The position numbers and the translations under genes were made by a program. A DNA stretch of 64,000 nt from NCBI GenBank assembly GCA_017643925.1, contig JAEPML010000002.1:124001-188000 (forward strand), read 5' to 3'. Source of the DNA: Roseibium sp. (GTDB lineage: Bacteria > Pseudomonadota > Alphaproteobacteria > Rhizobiales > Stappiaceae). Of this stretch, positions 9,082 through 17,776 are shown in pieces (within the stretch, counting starts at the first letter, position 1; each line of letters starts with the position of its first letter). Below the pieces are notes generated by a model. It saw nothing but the letters and a program-made list of their open reading frames with translations. It was not told where the DNA came from and made no database searches.

Positions 9082-9250
9082 ACTTGCTGGCCACGTGGTC
9101 TCTATTGAACAACTGGCTGAAAAGTATTCTTGCCGGGCAGGCGTTAATAAATGTTGGTCACAAAAGGAAAAACAGAAAGATTCGCGGCTTTGAGGGCTGT
9201 GTTTGAGAGTATTGACAGATTTTACATGGTGAGTATTTCGGCAATTTCTC

Positions 9251-10771
9251 TTATTCTGCGTTGGATGCACTTTTTCTATTTGAAGTATTTCCGATTGGAT
9301 TGGCGAATTCAAAAGTATTTCGGCCACGGTCCTTGGCGGTATAGAGCGCTTCGTCTGCCATCCGGAACAGTTCCTTTTCGGAAGTGCCGCACTCGGGCGC
9401 GCAGGCAACACCAAGGCTGACACCGATCTGGACCGAGATCCCTTCGCCGATATCCACCGGCATGGCGATGGCAGTCCTGACCTGGTCACAAAGAGCATGG
9501 AGCTTCTGTTTTTCCATGGTCTGCGTCACCAGAATGATGAATTCGTCCCCACCAATTCTGCTGACCACACCAGCTTTGCCGACAACCACCTGCAGTCTGT
9601 CGGCAATACAGCACAGCACCTTGTCACCGGCTTCGTGCCCATGTGTGTCATTTACCGGTTTGAAGTGATCGAGATCGCAGGCAATGATGGCAAAGCGGTT
9701 TTCCGGCAGCGCATCCAGCGAATAGGCGAGACAGTCTGAAAAATGATGCCGGTTCGGCAAGCCCGTCAGGGCGTCGTGGCGCGCAAAATGGTGGTTCTTG
9801 CGCTCGCTTTCTTCAAGCGATGCAGTCAGGCGCCCGATCTTGTTTGCCGCGGCAAAGGCGACCAGCCCGATGAATGTCGCCAGAAGCCCGATCAGGGGTA
9901 GGGCGGAGAGCCAGATTTCCCGACCGGGTTTCGCATGGTCCCACTGGAAGTGACCGATCACCGAACCATCTTGCGCGAAGATCTGGTGGTTGGTTGGATT
10001 GGCATCTTGCGGGGCACCTTCCAGAAATTTCAGGTCCTTGAAGGAAAGATGCTCGTTGAGCTCTTCCATCCACTCATCTTCAAGTGCAATCGCACTCACC
10101 ATGATGGGTGGGTAGTCGGCATCAAGCTGGATATTCGGGTCGTCCGGAAGAACCGGCACGGCACTCACGAAGGCTGGTTTGCCGTCAATTCTTGCAAAGG
10201 ACCAATCCGAGACATCCAGGAGTTCGGCTTCCGGCAGGTACCAGCCGGAGAACACCGAAGCGGAATTGAGCAGCTTTTCCCTGAAGGCTTCACTTGTCGT
10301 CGCAGCCAGTTCGCTGACGATGTTTCCATCGGTAAAGTCTCGGCTGTCGAAACGCGTCTCTCCTTCGACCAGATGCGCAATCAGGGACCCGTCCGGCGCA
10401 ATGAGATAGCTCTGGTTCAGGCCGTAGTCACCCCACAGATAATCGGCAAGTTCGTTCCGGACGAAGTCCTTGTTGCTCGGCTGCTGAAGTGCCTTGAAGG
10501 TCTTGTCCCACTGGGCAAGCGCAATCTGGTCTTGAACGACTTCGCGATGAACGTCTTCAAGCGTGGTTTCAAACCGGGCCTGCTCGGCTTCTAGAGCACG
10601 GCGGTCGGCTTCGCGCCACGCCAGATGTGCAATGAAAGTCAGAGAAGCCGCTGAAAGACAGATCAGCAGACCCGCAAGGCCGTAGACCCAAAGGGTTATC
10701 CGTCCACCGGACCGCGGTTGCGGCAGGCCGGGATGCGGTGTTTGGTCTTCAAAACGCTTCTCGGTCAACAA
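9251..10771 (-). CDS. Membrane diguanylate cyclase (CHASE4-like sensor, GGDEF), paralogue
   Basis: A 506-residue protein with the same layout as its neighbour: TM at about 26-49, a periplasmic CHASE4-like region with conserved pieces such as LAQWDKTFKAL and FARIDGKPAFVSAVPVLPDDP, TM at about 285-310, then a GGDEF domain (GGDEF at 407-411 in SRIGGDEF; DLDHFKPVNDTHGH). The I-site position reads GKAG, not RxxD. The start is TTG with a GGGTGG-like Shine-Dalgarno; no ATG is available near the N-terminus. The two genes are codirectional but 223 bp apart, suggesting an old duplication with separate promoters. Confidence 0.92.
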   Translation of the reverse strand: MLTEKRFEDQTPHPGLPQPRSGGRITLWVYGLAGLLICLSAASLTFIAHLAWREADRRALEAEQARFETTLEDVHREVVQDQIALAQWDKTFKALQQPSNKDFVRNELADYLWGDYGLNQSYLIAPDGSLIAHLVEGETRFDSRDFTDGNIVSELAATTSEAFREKLLNSASVFSGWYLPEAELLDVSDWSFARIDGKPAFVSAVPVLPDDPNIQLDADYPPIMVSAIALEDEWMEELNEHLSFKDLKFLEGAPQDANPTNHQIFAQDGSVIGHFQWDHAKPGREIWLSALPLIGLLATFIGLVAFAAANKIGRLTASLEESERKNHHFARHDALTGLPNRHHFSDCLAYSLDALPENRFAIIACDLDHFKPVNDTHGHEAGDKVLCCIADRLQVVVGKAGVVSRIGGDEFIILVTQTMEKQKLHALCDQVRTAIAMPVDIGEGISVQIGVSLGVACAPECGTSEKELFRMADEALYTAKDRGRNTFEFANPIGNTSNRKSASNAE

Positions 10772-10858
10772 GATGAGCCACCCAGATCTTGCAAAGATAG
10801 GGAAACAAGTAACCGAAACGCATTAACGCGGCGTTCCTGAGCGGAATCCGAGCTCGAA

Positions 10859-12055
10859 TTACTCCTGATAATTTCCAAGAGCCTTAACAAAGCGTTCGAT
10901 TTCCGCTTCGGTATTGAACGCGTGAAGAGAAGCACGAACGACGCTGTCCAGCCCGCGAAGGGGCAGGTCTATCCGGGCTGAACTCGCAGAACTCACCGAA
11001 ACATTGATGCCATCCTGGCTCAGGCGCGCTTTCACCTGTGCAGGTGTTTCGCCATCGATGGAGAAGGTGACGATCCCACCCTTGCGCTTTCCCTTGTCCT
11101 GTAATTGCACGCCTTGCAGGCGCGAAAGCTCGGACCGCAGCTGCGCGCCCAGCGAACAGACCCGGTTGCCGATGCGCTCCATTCCGAAGCCGATGGCATA
11201 GGTGACTGCAACACCGAGACCGACCTGGCCGGCCACGTACCGCTCCCAGGTTTCAAAGCGTTGCGCATGGGGAACAAGCTCATAGGTGTGCTCGTCGATC
11301 CAGTTGGTGGCCTGCAGATCGACAAAGGGAGGATCAAGCTGATCCAGAACGGCGTCACTGACATAGAGGAAACCGGTGCCACGCGGTCCGCGAAGATACT
11401 TGCGGCCCGTTCCCGACAGCATCTGGCAGCCGATGTCATTCACATTGAGCGGGATCTGTCCGACGGATTGGCAAGCGTCGAGCAGGTAAAGGACCTTCGC
11501 GGCACGCGCAATTTCTCCGACCTCCTCAGCAGGATTGATCAACCCGGAGAAGGTGGGAATGTGTGTCAGCGCAATCAGCCGCGTTTTGGGTCCGATAGCA
11601 GCCTTGAGCGCCTGCAGGTCAATCTGTCCGTCTTCATCGTCTTCGACGATGTCGATTTCAATCCCCTTGCGCTTCTTGACCTGGAGAAAGGCGACGTAGT
11701 TGGAAACATATTCTGCACGCCCGGTGACAATACGGTCTCCTTCACGAAAATCGATCCCGTAGAATGCCATGTCCCATGCACGGGTTGCGTTTTCCACATA
11801 GGCGATTTCTTGTGGCCTGCCGCCGATCAGTGCGGCAAGACTGGTGTAGAATGTCTCAAGCTCGAGTTTTGCAGCTGCCGCGGCTTCGTAACCGCCAAGG
11901 TTCGCCTCAAGATCCAGATGACCCTTGACGGCCTTCAAAACGGGAAGGGGCGCAAGACCCGTGCCGGCGTTGTTGAAGTGGATCAGTTGATCTGTGGCAG
12001 GGGTATCCTCCCGCAAAAGGGCAACGTCTTGTTCGGAAAGGGATGGAACAATCAC
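10859..12055 (-). CDS. PLP-dependent class V aminotransferase / cysteine-desulfurase-like enzyme
   Basis: A 398-residue fold-type I PLP enzyme. The Schiff-base lysine is Lys219 in SGTGRKYLRGPRGTG and Asp193 (LLDACQS) should contact the pyridine nitrogen; the N-terminal LIHFNNAGTG loop is typical of the class V/selenocysteine lyase-isopenicillin epimerase group. No catalytic Cys loop like that of IscS was recognised, so it may be a C-S lyase or epimerase; ergothioneine-type lyases belong to this group. GTG at 12055 was chosen because GGGAG lies 6-7 bases upstream, whereas TTG at 12061 abuts the Shine-Dalgarno. It is divergent from the GGCT-like gene. Confidence 0.85.
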   Translation of the reverse strand: MIVPSLSEQDVALLREDTPATDQLIHFNNAGTGLAPLPVLKAVKGHLDLEANLGGYEAAAAAKLELETFYTSLAALIGGRPQEIAYVENATRAWDMAFYGIDFREGDRIVTGRAEYVSNYVAFLQVKKRKGIEIDIVEDDEDGQIDLQALKAAIGPKTRLIALTHIPTFSGLINPAEEVGEIARAAKVLYLLDACQSVGQIPLNVNDIGCQMLSGTGRKYLRGPRGTGFLYVSDAVLDQLDPPFVDLQATNWIDEHTYELVPHAQRFETWERYVAGQVGLGVAVTYAIGFGMERIGNRVCSLGAQLRSELSRLQGVQLQDKGKRKGGIVTFSIDGETPAQVKARLSQDGINVSVSSASSARIDLPLRGLDSVVRASLHAFNTEAEIERFVKALGNYQE

Positions 12056-12110
12056 GGGCAACTCCCAGATATAAGATTACTCAACTGACCGGAATCGATC
12101 TCTAGAACCA

Positions 12111-12731
12111 ATGACGATCACTTATTTTGGATATGGCTCGCTCGTCAATGTAGACACGATCCCGCCCGGGGCAAATGTGACGCCCGGGCGCCTGAAGGGC
12201 TGGATACGGGAATGGCGGGTGTGCGGGATAGGAACTGACGGGCACGGCAGGTGTTCCTTGACGGTGCGAGAAAAGCCCGGTGCTGAAATCTGGGGTGTGC
12301 TTGCCCAGGAGCCAAAGACCCGTCTGGAAGCCCTCGAGCAGCGCGAAAAACGCTATCACAAGATAGAGTCCATCGGGATGCATTTTGCCTGTGAGGCCGC
12401 GCGGCAACCGGGGCCGGAGGACCTGTTCCTGTTCAAGGCGTCTCCGGAACACCGAACCTGGGGCTGCCACGTTCATCCGATCCTGCAATCCTATCTCGAT
12501 TGCGTTTTGGCGGGTTATTTCAGGATCTGGGGGGAAGAGGGCGTTGATCATTTCCTCGAAACCACCGATGGCTGGCACGTGCCTGTCCTTCAGGATCGCG
12601 TAGAGCCGCGCTATCCCAGAAGTGTCACCGTCGCACCGGAGCTGACGGATCTGATCGACGAGAAGCTGAACAAGCTCGGCGTTGATTTTTTCACTCTCAA
12701 GGACTCACACGCACAGCGGTCCGCGGACTAG
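12111..12731 (+). CDS. Gamma-glutamylcyclotransferase-like protein
   Basis: A 206-residue protein that opens with TYFGYGSLVN, the YGSL loop that binds the gamma-glutamyl group in GGCT-fold enzymes. The LEQREKRYHKIE segment near residue 77 supplies the expected catalytic Glu. Such enzymes release 5-oxoproline from gamma-glutamyl peptides, including glutathione (ChaC group) or gamma-glutamyl amines. The substrate here cannot be told from sequence. Its start lies 56 bp from the divergent PLP-enzyme start. Its stop codon directly abuts the stop of the convergent VIT1-family gene. Confidence 0.8.
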   Translation: MTITYFGYGSLVNVDTIPPGANVTPGRLKGWIREWRVCGIGTDGHGRCSLTVREKPGAEIWGVLAQEPKTRLEALEQREKRYHKIESIGMHFACEAARQPGPEDLFLFKASPEHRTWGCHVHPILQSYLDCVLAGYFRIWGEEGVDHFLETTDGWHVPVLQDRVEPRYPRSVTVAPELTDLIDEKLNKLGVDFFTLKDSHAQRSAD

Positions 12732-13463
12732 TCAGCTGATCACCAGCTGAAGACCATGCCCAACCAGATAGGCGATCCCCGCCGCCAGCATGCCGATAGC
12801 CATTGTTTCGAAACCGCAGGAAAACCAGTGCCTCTGCGACCAGCGCGCGCGCGTCGACCCGATGGCGAAAAAGGCGAGCGCTGTCAAAGCGGTTGCCGTT
12901 GTCGCGCTTGCTGACAGGGAAAAGATGAAAGGCAGCAGGGGAATCGATCCGAAAAGAACAAAGGCGGCGAAGGTATAGAGCGCTGCCCTGAACGGGGTTC
13001 TCGGTGCATCCAGCATGCCGTATTCCGCCTGCATCATCGTATCGATCCACGTGGCCTTGTTGGCGGTCACGAGCCGCACAAGCGTTTCAAGATCCTCGTC
13101 CTTGAACCCCCTGGCCTTGAAGATCTGGCGGATCTCTTCGCGTTCTCCATCCGGTTCCAGTGCAATGTGCTTTTCCTCGATGGCACGCAAGCGCGCATAA
13201 TCTTCGATCTCGGACTTTGAGCTGCTGTAGTTGGCCGCTGCCATGGAAAATCCGTCGGCCAGCAGATTGGCGACCCCGAGGATGAGAATGATCCGCGAGG
13301 ACAGATCAGCACCCACCGACCCGGCCACAATGGCAAAGGTCGTGACCGCACCGTCTATGCCCCCGTAGACCCAGTCCCTGAGATAACTTGCCTGTGGGCC
13401 CGTCGCCAGCCGAGAGGCTATGTCGTCGGGGATGTGACTGTGTTCAAGTTTCGTGCCTGTCAT
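12732..13463 (-). CDS. VIT1/CCC1-family iron/manganese transporter
   Basis: A 243-residue integral membrane protein of the vacuolar iron transporter family. The first helix region contains GGIDGAVTTFAIVAGSVGA and is followed by GVANLLADGFSMAAANYSS, both family hallmarks. A hydrophilic Glu-rich middle section (EKHIALEPDGEREEI) corresponds to the metal-binding domain of this family, and three further helices follow. It probably exports Fe2+ or Mn2+. ATG 13463 (GGGAA about 8 bases upstream) is preferred to a 22-residue longer start at 13529. The 275-bp upstream region has an inverted repeat at 13573. Confidence 0.88.
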   Translation of the reverse strand: MTGTKLEHSHIPDDIASRLATGPQASYLRDWVYGGIDGAVTTFAIVAGSVGADLSSRIILILGVANLLADGFSMAAANYSSSKSEIEDYARLRAIEEKHIALEPDGEREEIRQIFKARGFKDEDLETLVRLVTANKATWIDTMMQAEYGMLDAPRTPFRAALYTFAAFVLFGSIPLLPFIFSLSASATTATALTALAFFAIGSTRARWSQRHWFSCGFETMAIGMLAAGIAYLVGHGLQLVIS

Positions 13464-13572
13464 GACGATTTCCCGTTCATGACAGCCAGACTTTCCGAAT
13501 TTCCTTTGCACCGCCATGATCCGTCTCAAGTCGCCTGTTTTTTGCTGGCTGTGGTTTGGAAAAACTCAGTTC

Positions 13573-13592
13573 CCAAATTGCTGCAAATTTGG
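13573..13592. promoter_or_regulatory. Inverted repeat between VIT1-family gene and aroG
   Basis: CCAAATT (13573-13579) and AATTTGG (13586-13592) are complementary around GCTGCA, and a smaller TTGC-T-GCAA symmetry sits inside. It lies 110 bp upstream of the VIT1-family start and 146 bp upstream of aroG. A metal-responsive operator is possible but not recognised with confidence. Confidence 0.3.
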
Positions 13593-13738
13593 CCGATTGT
13601 TCTGTGGCGTTCCCGGCTGTTGGGGTGTATAAGGCCGCACGTTTGCTCTGTTTGAGCTAATTAAATCGAATGAAAATGTCGCGGTTTGCGCGCAGGAATT
13701 CAAAATCGATCGCGCGAGACCGGTGAGGAGTTGGAATA

Positions 13739-15121
13739 ATGGCGGACACGTGGAGCCCGGACAGCTGGAGATCAAAACCGATCCTGCAGGTGCCGGAATA
13801 CCCGGATCAAAAGGCTTTGGCGGATGTTGAACAGCGCCTGTCGACCTATCCGCCGCTGGTATTTGCAGGTGAGGCGCGCGCGCTGAAAAGCCAGCTCGCC
13901 GACGTTGCCAATGGCAACGGTTTTCTGCTCCAGGGCGGCGATTGTGCTGAAAGTTTCGCAGAGCATCATCCCGACCACATTCGTGATTTTTTCCGCGTCT
14001 TCCTGCAGATGTCGGTTGTCCTGACCTATGCCGCCAGCCAGCCTGTCGTGAAGGTGGGGCGTATTGCAGGTCAGTTCGCCAAGCCGCGTTCGTCCAATGT
14101 CGAGAAGAAGGACGATGTCGAGCTGCCGAGCTACCGCGGTGACATCATCAACGACATCAATTTCACCTCGGACAGCCGCATCCCGGACCCGAGCCGCATG
14201 GCCATGGCCTACCGCCAGTCCGCAGCAACGCTGAACCTTCTGCGCGCTTTCGCTCAGGGTGGTTTTGCCAATCTCGACCAGGTTCACCAGTGGATGCTCG
14301 GCTTCATCACCGACAGTCCGCAAGGTCACCGTTACAAGGAACTGGCGGATCGCATCACCGAGGCGCTCAACTTCATGCGCGCCTGCGGGATCAATGCCAA
14401 CAGCGTGCCGCAGCTGAACTCGACGGATTTCTTCACCAGCCACGAAGCTTTGCTTCTTGGTTATGAGGAAGCGCTGACGCGTGTCGATTCTACGAGCGGC
14501 GAGTGGTACGCCACCTCCGGCCACATGATCTGGATCGGCGACCGCACGCGGCAGCCTGACCATGCTCACGTGGAATTCTTCCGCGGTATCAAGAATCCGA
14601 TCGGCCTGAAATGTGGCCCATCCCTGACACCGGACGGATTGCTCGAACTGGTCGATATCCTGAACCCGGATAACGAGCCCGGACGCCTGACCCTGATCGC
14701 CCGTTTTGGCGCTGACAAGGTCTTTGATCATCTGCCTCAGCTGGTGCGCGCTGTCGAGCGGGAAGGCAAGTCTGTTGTCTGGTCCTGTGACCCTATGCAC
14801 GGCAACACCATCACGGCCGGCGGTTACAAGACCCGTCCGTTCGACCGCATCCTCAAGGAGGTCGAGGCCTTCTTCGCGGTGCACCGCGCCGAGGGAACCC
14901 ACGCCGGTGGTGTTCACGTCGAGATGACCGGTCGCAACGTCACCGAATGCACCGGTGGTGCGCGGGCACTAACGGCAGAGCAGCTGGGTGACCGCTACCA
15001 CACGCATTGTGACCCGCGCCTCAACGCGGATCAGGCCCTGGAACTTGCTTTCCTGATCGCCGAAAACCTCAAGAAGGAGCGCGATGGCCGTCAATCAGAA
15101 CCCCTGGTTGCCTCGGCCTGA
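13739..15121 (+). CDS. aroG: 3-deoxy-7-phosphoheptulonate synthase, class II
   Basis: A 460-residue class II (plant/actinobacterial-type) DAHP synthase, the first step of the shikimate pathway. It condenses phosphoenolpyruvate with erythrose 4-phosphate. The N-terminal [19 protein letters not shown], the [13 protein letters not shown] loop with metal-ligand Cys, [27 protein letters not shown] and [15 protein letters not shown] are all diagnostic. Length is typical. GAGGAG precedes the ATG by 8 bases. The N-terminal segment that mediates aromatic feedback inhibition in some relatives is not obviously extended here. A terminator follows at 15150. Confidence 0.96.
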   Translation: MADTWSPDSWRSKPILQVPEYPDQKALADVEQRLSTYPPLVFAGEARALKSQLADVANGNGFLLQGGDCAESFAEHHPDHIRDFFRVFLQMSVVLTYAASQPVVKVGRIAGQFAKPRSSNVEKKDDVELPSYRGDIINDINFTSDSRIPDPSRMAMAYRQSAATLNLLRAFAQGGFANLDQVHQWMLGFITDSPQGHRYKELADRITEALNFMRACGINANSVPQLNSTDFFTSHEALLLGYEEALTRVDSTSGEWYATSGHMIWIGDRTRQPDHAHVEFFRGIKNPIGLKCGPSLTPDGLLELVDILNPDNEPGRLTLIARFGADKVFDHLPQLVRAVEREGKSVVWSCDPMHGNTITAGGYKTRPFDRILKEVEAFFAVHRAEGTHAGGVHVEMTGRNVTECTGGARALTAEQLGDRYHTHCDPRLNADQALELAFLIAENLKKERDGRQSEPLVASA

Positions 15122-15149
15122 GGGCACAAGTGAGTTTGACGAATTTTTT

Positions 15150-15180
15150 CAAGGGCGGCCTCGGTCGCCCTTGTTCTTTC
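15150..15180 (+). terminator. Terminator after aroG
   Basis: CAAGGGCG (15150-15157) pairs perfectly with CGCCCTTG (15166-15173) around an 8-base loop and is followed by TTCTTT. Confidence 0.75.
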
Positions 15181-15275
15181 TGACGATGTTTCAGGATTTT
15201 CCTACGGATCGGTAAGCCTCGTTTAACGCTCTGAGCGCATATGTAGATTTAAGTCATTTTTTCACGGAGGTTCTC

Positions 15276-15782
15276 TTGCGCTCGACGTGGGATCTCTCAA
15301 AAGTCTCCTGCCTGATCGCGGAAGACAATCCACATATGCGTTCGATCCTGCGCTCGGTTCTGTCTGGGTTCGGGATACGTGCCGTTCACGAAGCAAGTGA
15401 CGGCGCGGAGGCGCTTGAGCAGGTTGTCGACCGAAAACCCGATATCGTCTTGTGCGATTGGGTCATGAGACCATTTGGTGGCAACGAGTTCTTGCGGATC
15501 CTGCGCGGAGACCATGATCTCGTTATCAGCACCACACCTGTTCTCATTGTTTCAGCGCATGCGATGAAGGCGAACATCATGGAGGCCGTAAAGATCGGAA
15601 TTCATGGTTTTGTTGCCAAGCCGATCGCACCTGCCATTCTCTACCGCCATATTGGCGAGGTTCTGGAACGACAGGAAATGCATGGTCGCTCGAAGGGAAT
15701 TCTTGGCCCCGGGCAGCAGCCGAAGCCGGTCGAGGTCAAGCTCGAACCTACCATCAAGGATTCCGGCCTCGCCCTTTTGTGA
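15276..15782 (+). CDS. Single-domain response regulator (CheY-like)
   Basis: A 168-residue receiver domain without an output domain. Phospho-acceptor Asp61 (IVLCDWVM), acidic pair Glu16-Asp17, switch Ser in VSAHA and the conserved Lys in FVAKPI are all present. After residue about 135 there is a short Pro/Lys-rich tail with no recognised domain. The start is TTG, supported by a near-perfect Shine-Dalgarno (ACGGAGG, 5 bases upstream). No kinase is adjacent, so its partner is unknown; it may serve a phosphorelay or chemotaxis-like pathway. Confidence 0.9.
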   Translation: MRSTWDLSKVSCLIAEDNPHMRSILRSVLSGFGIRAVHEASDGAEALEQVVDRKPDIVLCDWVMRPFGGNEFLRILRGDHDLVISTTPVLIVSAHAMKANIMEAVKIGIHGFVAKPIAPAILYRHIGEVLERQEMHGRSKGILGPGQQPKPVEVKLEPTIKDSGLALL

Positions 15783-15919
15783 TCAGGCAGAGGTCTCTTC
15801 TTCCGCAATAGGCACGCCCGACTTCGAACCAGGCAGTCACATGTTGCATTCGGGTGATTGAATCCATCCACGCATGCCGTTACACCAAGAGGCAATGACA
15901 CTTCCTGGTGCTAATCCCA

Positions 15920-17587
15920 ATGACTATTGATCACTTCAGGCTCGCTGTTGCGCAGCTGAACCCCACGGTTGGCGACATTGCCGGCAATGCGAAGCGCGTG
16001 CTTGAGGCACGTTCCGAGGCAGCCGAGAAGGGCGCGGACCTGGTTCTGACTTCGGAGCTGGTTCTGGCAGGGTACCTGCCGGAAGATCTGGTTTTGAAAC
16101 CGGCATTCGTTCGCAGCTGCATGGACGCGGCGAAAACCCTTGCAGCTGAAACAGCTGATGGCGGACCAGCAATGATTGTCGGTACGCCCTGGAAAGGGGA
16201 TGACGGCAAGGTCTACAACGCGGCCGTACTGCTCGATAAGGGCAAGGTCCAGGCGATCCGCTTCAAGGCCGATTTGCCCAACTACAGCGTTTTTGACGAG
16301 AAGCGTGTTTTTGAACCCGGTCCCATGCCCGGGCCTGTCGACTTCCGGGGTGTGCGGATCGGTATTCCCATCTGTGAGGATATCTGGAACGAAGAGGTCT
16401 GTGAGTGTCTAGAAGAGACAGGAGCCGAACTGCTTCTCGTGCCCAATGGCTCTCCCTACTGGGAGAACAGGGCTGAAGAACGGCTTCAGGTCGTTGTTTC
16501 CCGTGTCGTGCAGACGGGGTTGCCGCTGGTCTACTGCAATCAGTTGGGTGGACAGGACGAGCTCGTGTTCGATGGCGGCTCCTTTGCGCTTCAGGCGGAC
16601 CGGACACTGGCTTTCCAGATGCCTCAGTTTGAAAGCAGCCTGGGCATCAGCGACTGGAGACGGGACGGTGACGGCTGGGTCTGCGAAAACGGGACTGTTG
16701 CAAAACTTCCGGATCTGGATGAGGCCAACTGGCGCGCCTGCGTGATGGGGCTGGGAGATTATGTCAACAAGAACGGCTTCCCGGGCGTGGTTCTGGGACT
16801 GTCAGGAGGCATTGATTCTGCCATATGTGCTGCCATGGCGGTGGATGCGCTCGGTGCCGACAGGGTGCACGCGATCATGCTTCCCTATCGCTACACCTCC
16901 GAGGAAAGCATCGAGGATGCGGCCAGGTGCGCGTCCGCGTTGGACATTCGCTATGACACGGTTCCGATCTCCGAGCCTGTCGAGGGATTTCGTTCCGCTC
17001 TGAGCGGCCTGTTTGAAGGGACCGAGGAAGACACCACCGAGGAGAACCTGCAATCGAGGGCCCGTGGCGTGATCCTGATGGCGGTTTCGAACAAGTTCGG
17101 TCGCATGGTCATGACCACCGGCAACAAGTCGGAAATGTCGGTTGGCTACGCAACGCTGTATGGCGACATGAACGGCGGCTACAATCCGATCAAGGATCTT
17201 TACAAGACGCAGGTCTATCATCTGGCGGCCTGGCGCAACGAACACCGACCAGACGGGTTGCAGGGTCCGGGGAGAGAGGTGATCCCGTCGAACATCATCA
17301 CGAAGGTACCAACCGCGGAATTGCGCGAAAACCAGACCGACCAGGATTCGCTGCCGCCCTATGACGTGCTCGACGACATTCTGCGGTGCCTCGTTGAAGA
17401 GGAAATGTCGGTCGGGGACATCGAGCAGCGGGGTCATGATCGCGCGCTGATCCACAGGATTGAACATCTTCTCTATATCGCTGAGTACAAACGCAGACAG
17501 GCCCCCCCGGGGGTGAAGATTACAGAACGCAATTTTGGCAAGGACCGCCGATACCCGATCACCAACAGGTTCCGGGACCGGTCGTGA
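15920..17587 (+). CDS. nadE: Glutamine-dependent NAD+ synthetase
   Basis: A 555-residue two-domain enzyme converting deamido-NAD+ to NAD+. The N-terminal nitrilase-type glutaminase domain has the Glu-Lys-Cys triad (TSELVLAGY, FKADLPNY, GIPICEDIW). The C-terminal synthetase has the P-loop GLSGGIDSA and MTTGNKSEMSVGY. Length matches the two-domain NadE of proteobacteria. ATG 15920 is preferred over GTG 15908 because it gives the usual MTIxxFRLAVAQLNPTVGD opening. It is monocistronic. Confidence 0.96.
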   Translation: MTIDHFRLAVAQLNPTVGDIAGNAKRVLEARSEAAEKGADLVLTSELVLAGYLPEDLVLKPAFVRSCMDAAKTLAAETADGGPAMIVGTPWKGDDGKVYNAAVLLDKGKVQAIRFKADLPNYSVFDEKRVFEPGPMPGPVDFRGVRIGIPICEDIWNEEVCECLEETGAELLLVPNGSPYWENRAEERLQVVVSRVVQTGLPLVYCNQLGGQDELVFDGGSFALQADRTLAFQMPQFESSLGISDWRRDGDGWVCENGTVAKLPDLDEANWRACVMGLGDYVNKNGFPGVVLGLSGGIDSAICAAMAVDALGADRVHAIMLPYRYTSEESIEDAARCASALDIRYDTVPISEPVEGFRSALSGLFEGTEEDTTEENLQSRARGVILMAVSNKFGRMVMTTGNKSEMSVGYATLYGDMNGGYNPIKDLYKTQVYHLAAWRNEHRPDGLQGPGREVIPSNIITKVPTAELRENQTDQDSLPPYDVLDDILRCLVEEEMSVGDIEQRGHDRALIHRIEHLLYIAEYKRRQAPPGVKITERNFGKDRRYPITNRFRDRS

Positions 17588-17776
17588 CCATTTGAACGGC
17601 TTGGTTCGCTCTAGGCCCCATCTGCCTGAAGCCGTCAGGCGGGTGGGCGGCCGAGCGTGTTCCTCGCGGTTCCTTCATTCCTGAAATCGGATCGATTTTT
17701 CCGTTCCGAGCCGACCACTGAATTCTGCCTGGCCCTTTGACCCGGCACGCGACATCGAAAGGCGCTTGCCGAACAG

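Noticed and set aside
12732..12750. TCAGCTG-ATCAC-CAGCTGA inverted repeat at the GGCT/VIT1 junction
   Set aside because: Lies in the coding end of the transporter gene and has no T run; probably chance.
17624..17640. Hairpin GCCTGA-AGCCG-TCAGGC after nadE
   Set aside because: Only six base pairs and no T run, too weak to call a terminator.
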